This document shows positions 53,491-53,493 of a stretch of 53,493 nucleotides of DNA, piece after piece; the stretch's first letter is position 1, and each line of letters opens with the position of its first letter. The position numbers were made by a program, and so were the translations under genes. The stretch covers positions 1 to 53,493 of the forward strand of contig JACNLB010000120.1 in NCBI GenBank assembly GCA_014381755.1, written 5' to 3'. Origin of the DNA: Fidelibacterota bacterium. Its GTDB lineage: Bacteria; Fidelibacterota; Marinisomatia; Marinisomatales; TCS55. The notes beneath the pieces are model-generated. The model made no database searches, had not been told where the DNA came from, and worked only from the letters and a program-made list of their open reading frames with translations.

Positions 53491-53493
53491 TTT

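Noticed and set aside
1-53493. tRNA and rRNA genes
   Set aside because: No cloverleaf or rRNA-like segment was seen in the gaps, which are all short; a covariance search was not possible.

Overview
The window is a gene-dense, AT-rich stretch of chromosome from a Gram-negative (diderm) bacterium. Lipid A genes (lpxA, lpxC, lpxD, an LpxL-type acyltransferase), bamA and an OmpH/Skp chaperone show the outer membrane. Two secreted proteins end in FlgD-like or 'PNPFNP' C-terminal domains of the type IX secretion sorting kind, and a type II (GSII) glutamine synthetase is present. Together these point to the FCB superphylum, possibly a Marinimicrobia/Ignavibacteria-like lineage; that placement is inference. 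No rRNA, tRNA, CRISPR array, prophage or insertion sequence was recognised, and no gene-free stretch exceeds about 220 bases.

Layout. 1-4112 (minus): a DNA methyltransferase with a degenerate motif IV, yqeY, an S23-type four-helix-bundle gene set in imperfect 27-bp repeats, cvpA and dnaG (cut by the window edge). 4276-15558: mostly plus-strand accessory and exported proteins (ArsC, a 1077-residue lamin-tail protein, an AAA/DUF4143 ATPase, a penicillin acylase, an outer-membrane protein, a PDZ protein with a His/Met/Cys-rich segment, an M23 peptidase). 15558-20194 (plus): rhomboid protease, then a nucleoside salvage and uptake cluster (cdd, udk, tdk, nupC), adk and coaE. 20191-23024 (minus): NfeD protease, flotillin-like FloA and a small acidic membrane protein. 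23102-25270 (plus): LpxL-type acyltransferase, Sua5/YrdC protein, DUF3108 protein.

25251-35207 (minus) is one long envelope operon read uppS-bamA-ompH-lpxD-lpxC-fabZ-lpxA-unknown outer-membrane protein-dxr-rseP. It makes undecaprenyl and isoprenoid precursors, lipid A, the beta-barrel assembly machine and the site-2 protease. lpxA has no ATG, GTG or TTG start and appears to begin at ATT. 35298-37895 (minus): a zinc-ribbon membrane protein, a multi-pass membrane protein, a cysteine-free Mrp-type ATPase and a 7Fe-type ferredoxin. 37968-41036 (plus): MFS transporter, 8Fe-type ferredoxin, FGGY kinase.

41028-41661 holds a RHH/RelE toxin-antitoxin pair lying between an intact aminotransferase gene and a decayed second copy of that gene's 3' end. 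41707-47561 (minus): MarR regulator, mutY, plsC, SDR, pepC-type peptidase and aminotransferase in one run, with csaA upstream. 47777-52377 (minus): a three-gene unit of a c-heme/PHM-like copper monooxygenase lipoprotein, a family I.5-like lipase and an S9 peptidase. The window ends with glnA. Coupled genes repeatedly overlap as TAATG, TGATG or ATGA.

The observations most worth a second look are the ATT start of lpxA, the toxin-antitoxin pair beside the gene remnant, the heme-copper monooxygenase fusion, the cysteine-free Mrp and the repeats around the four-helix-bundle gene.
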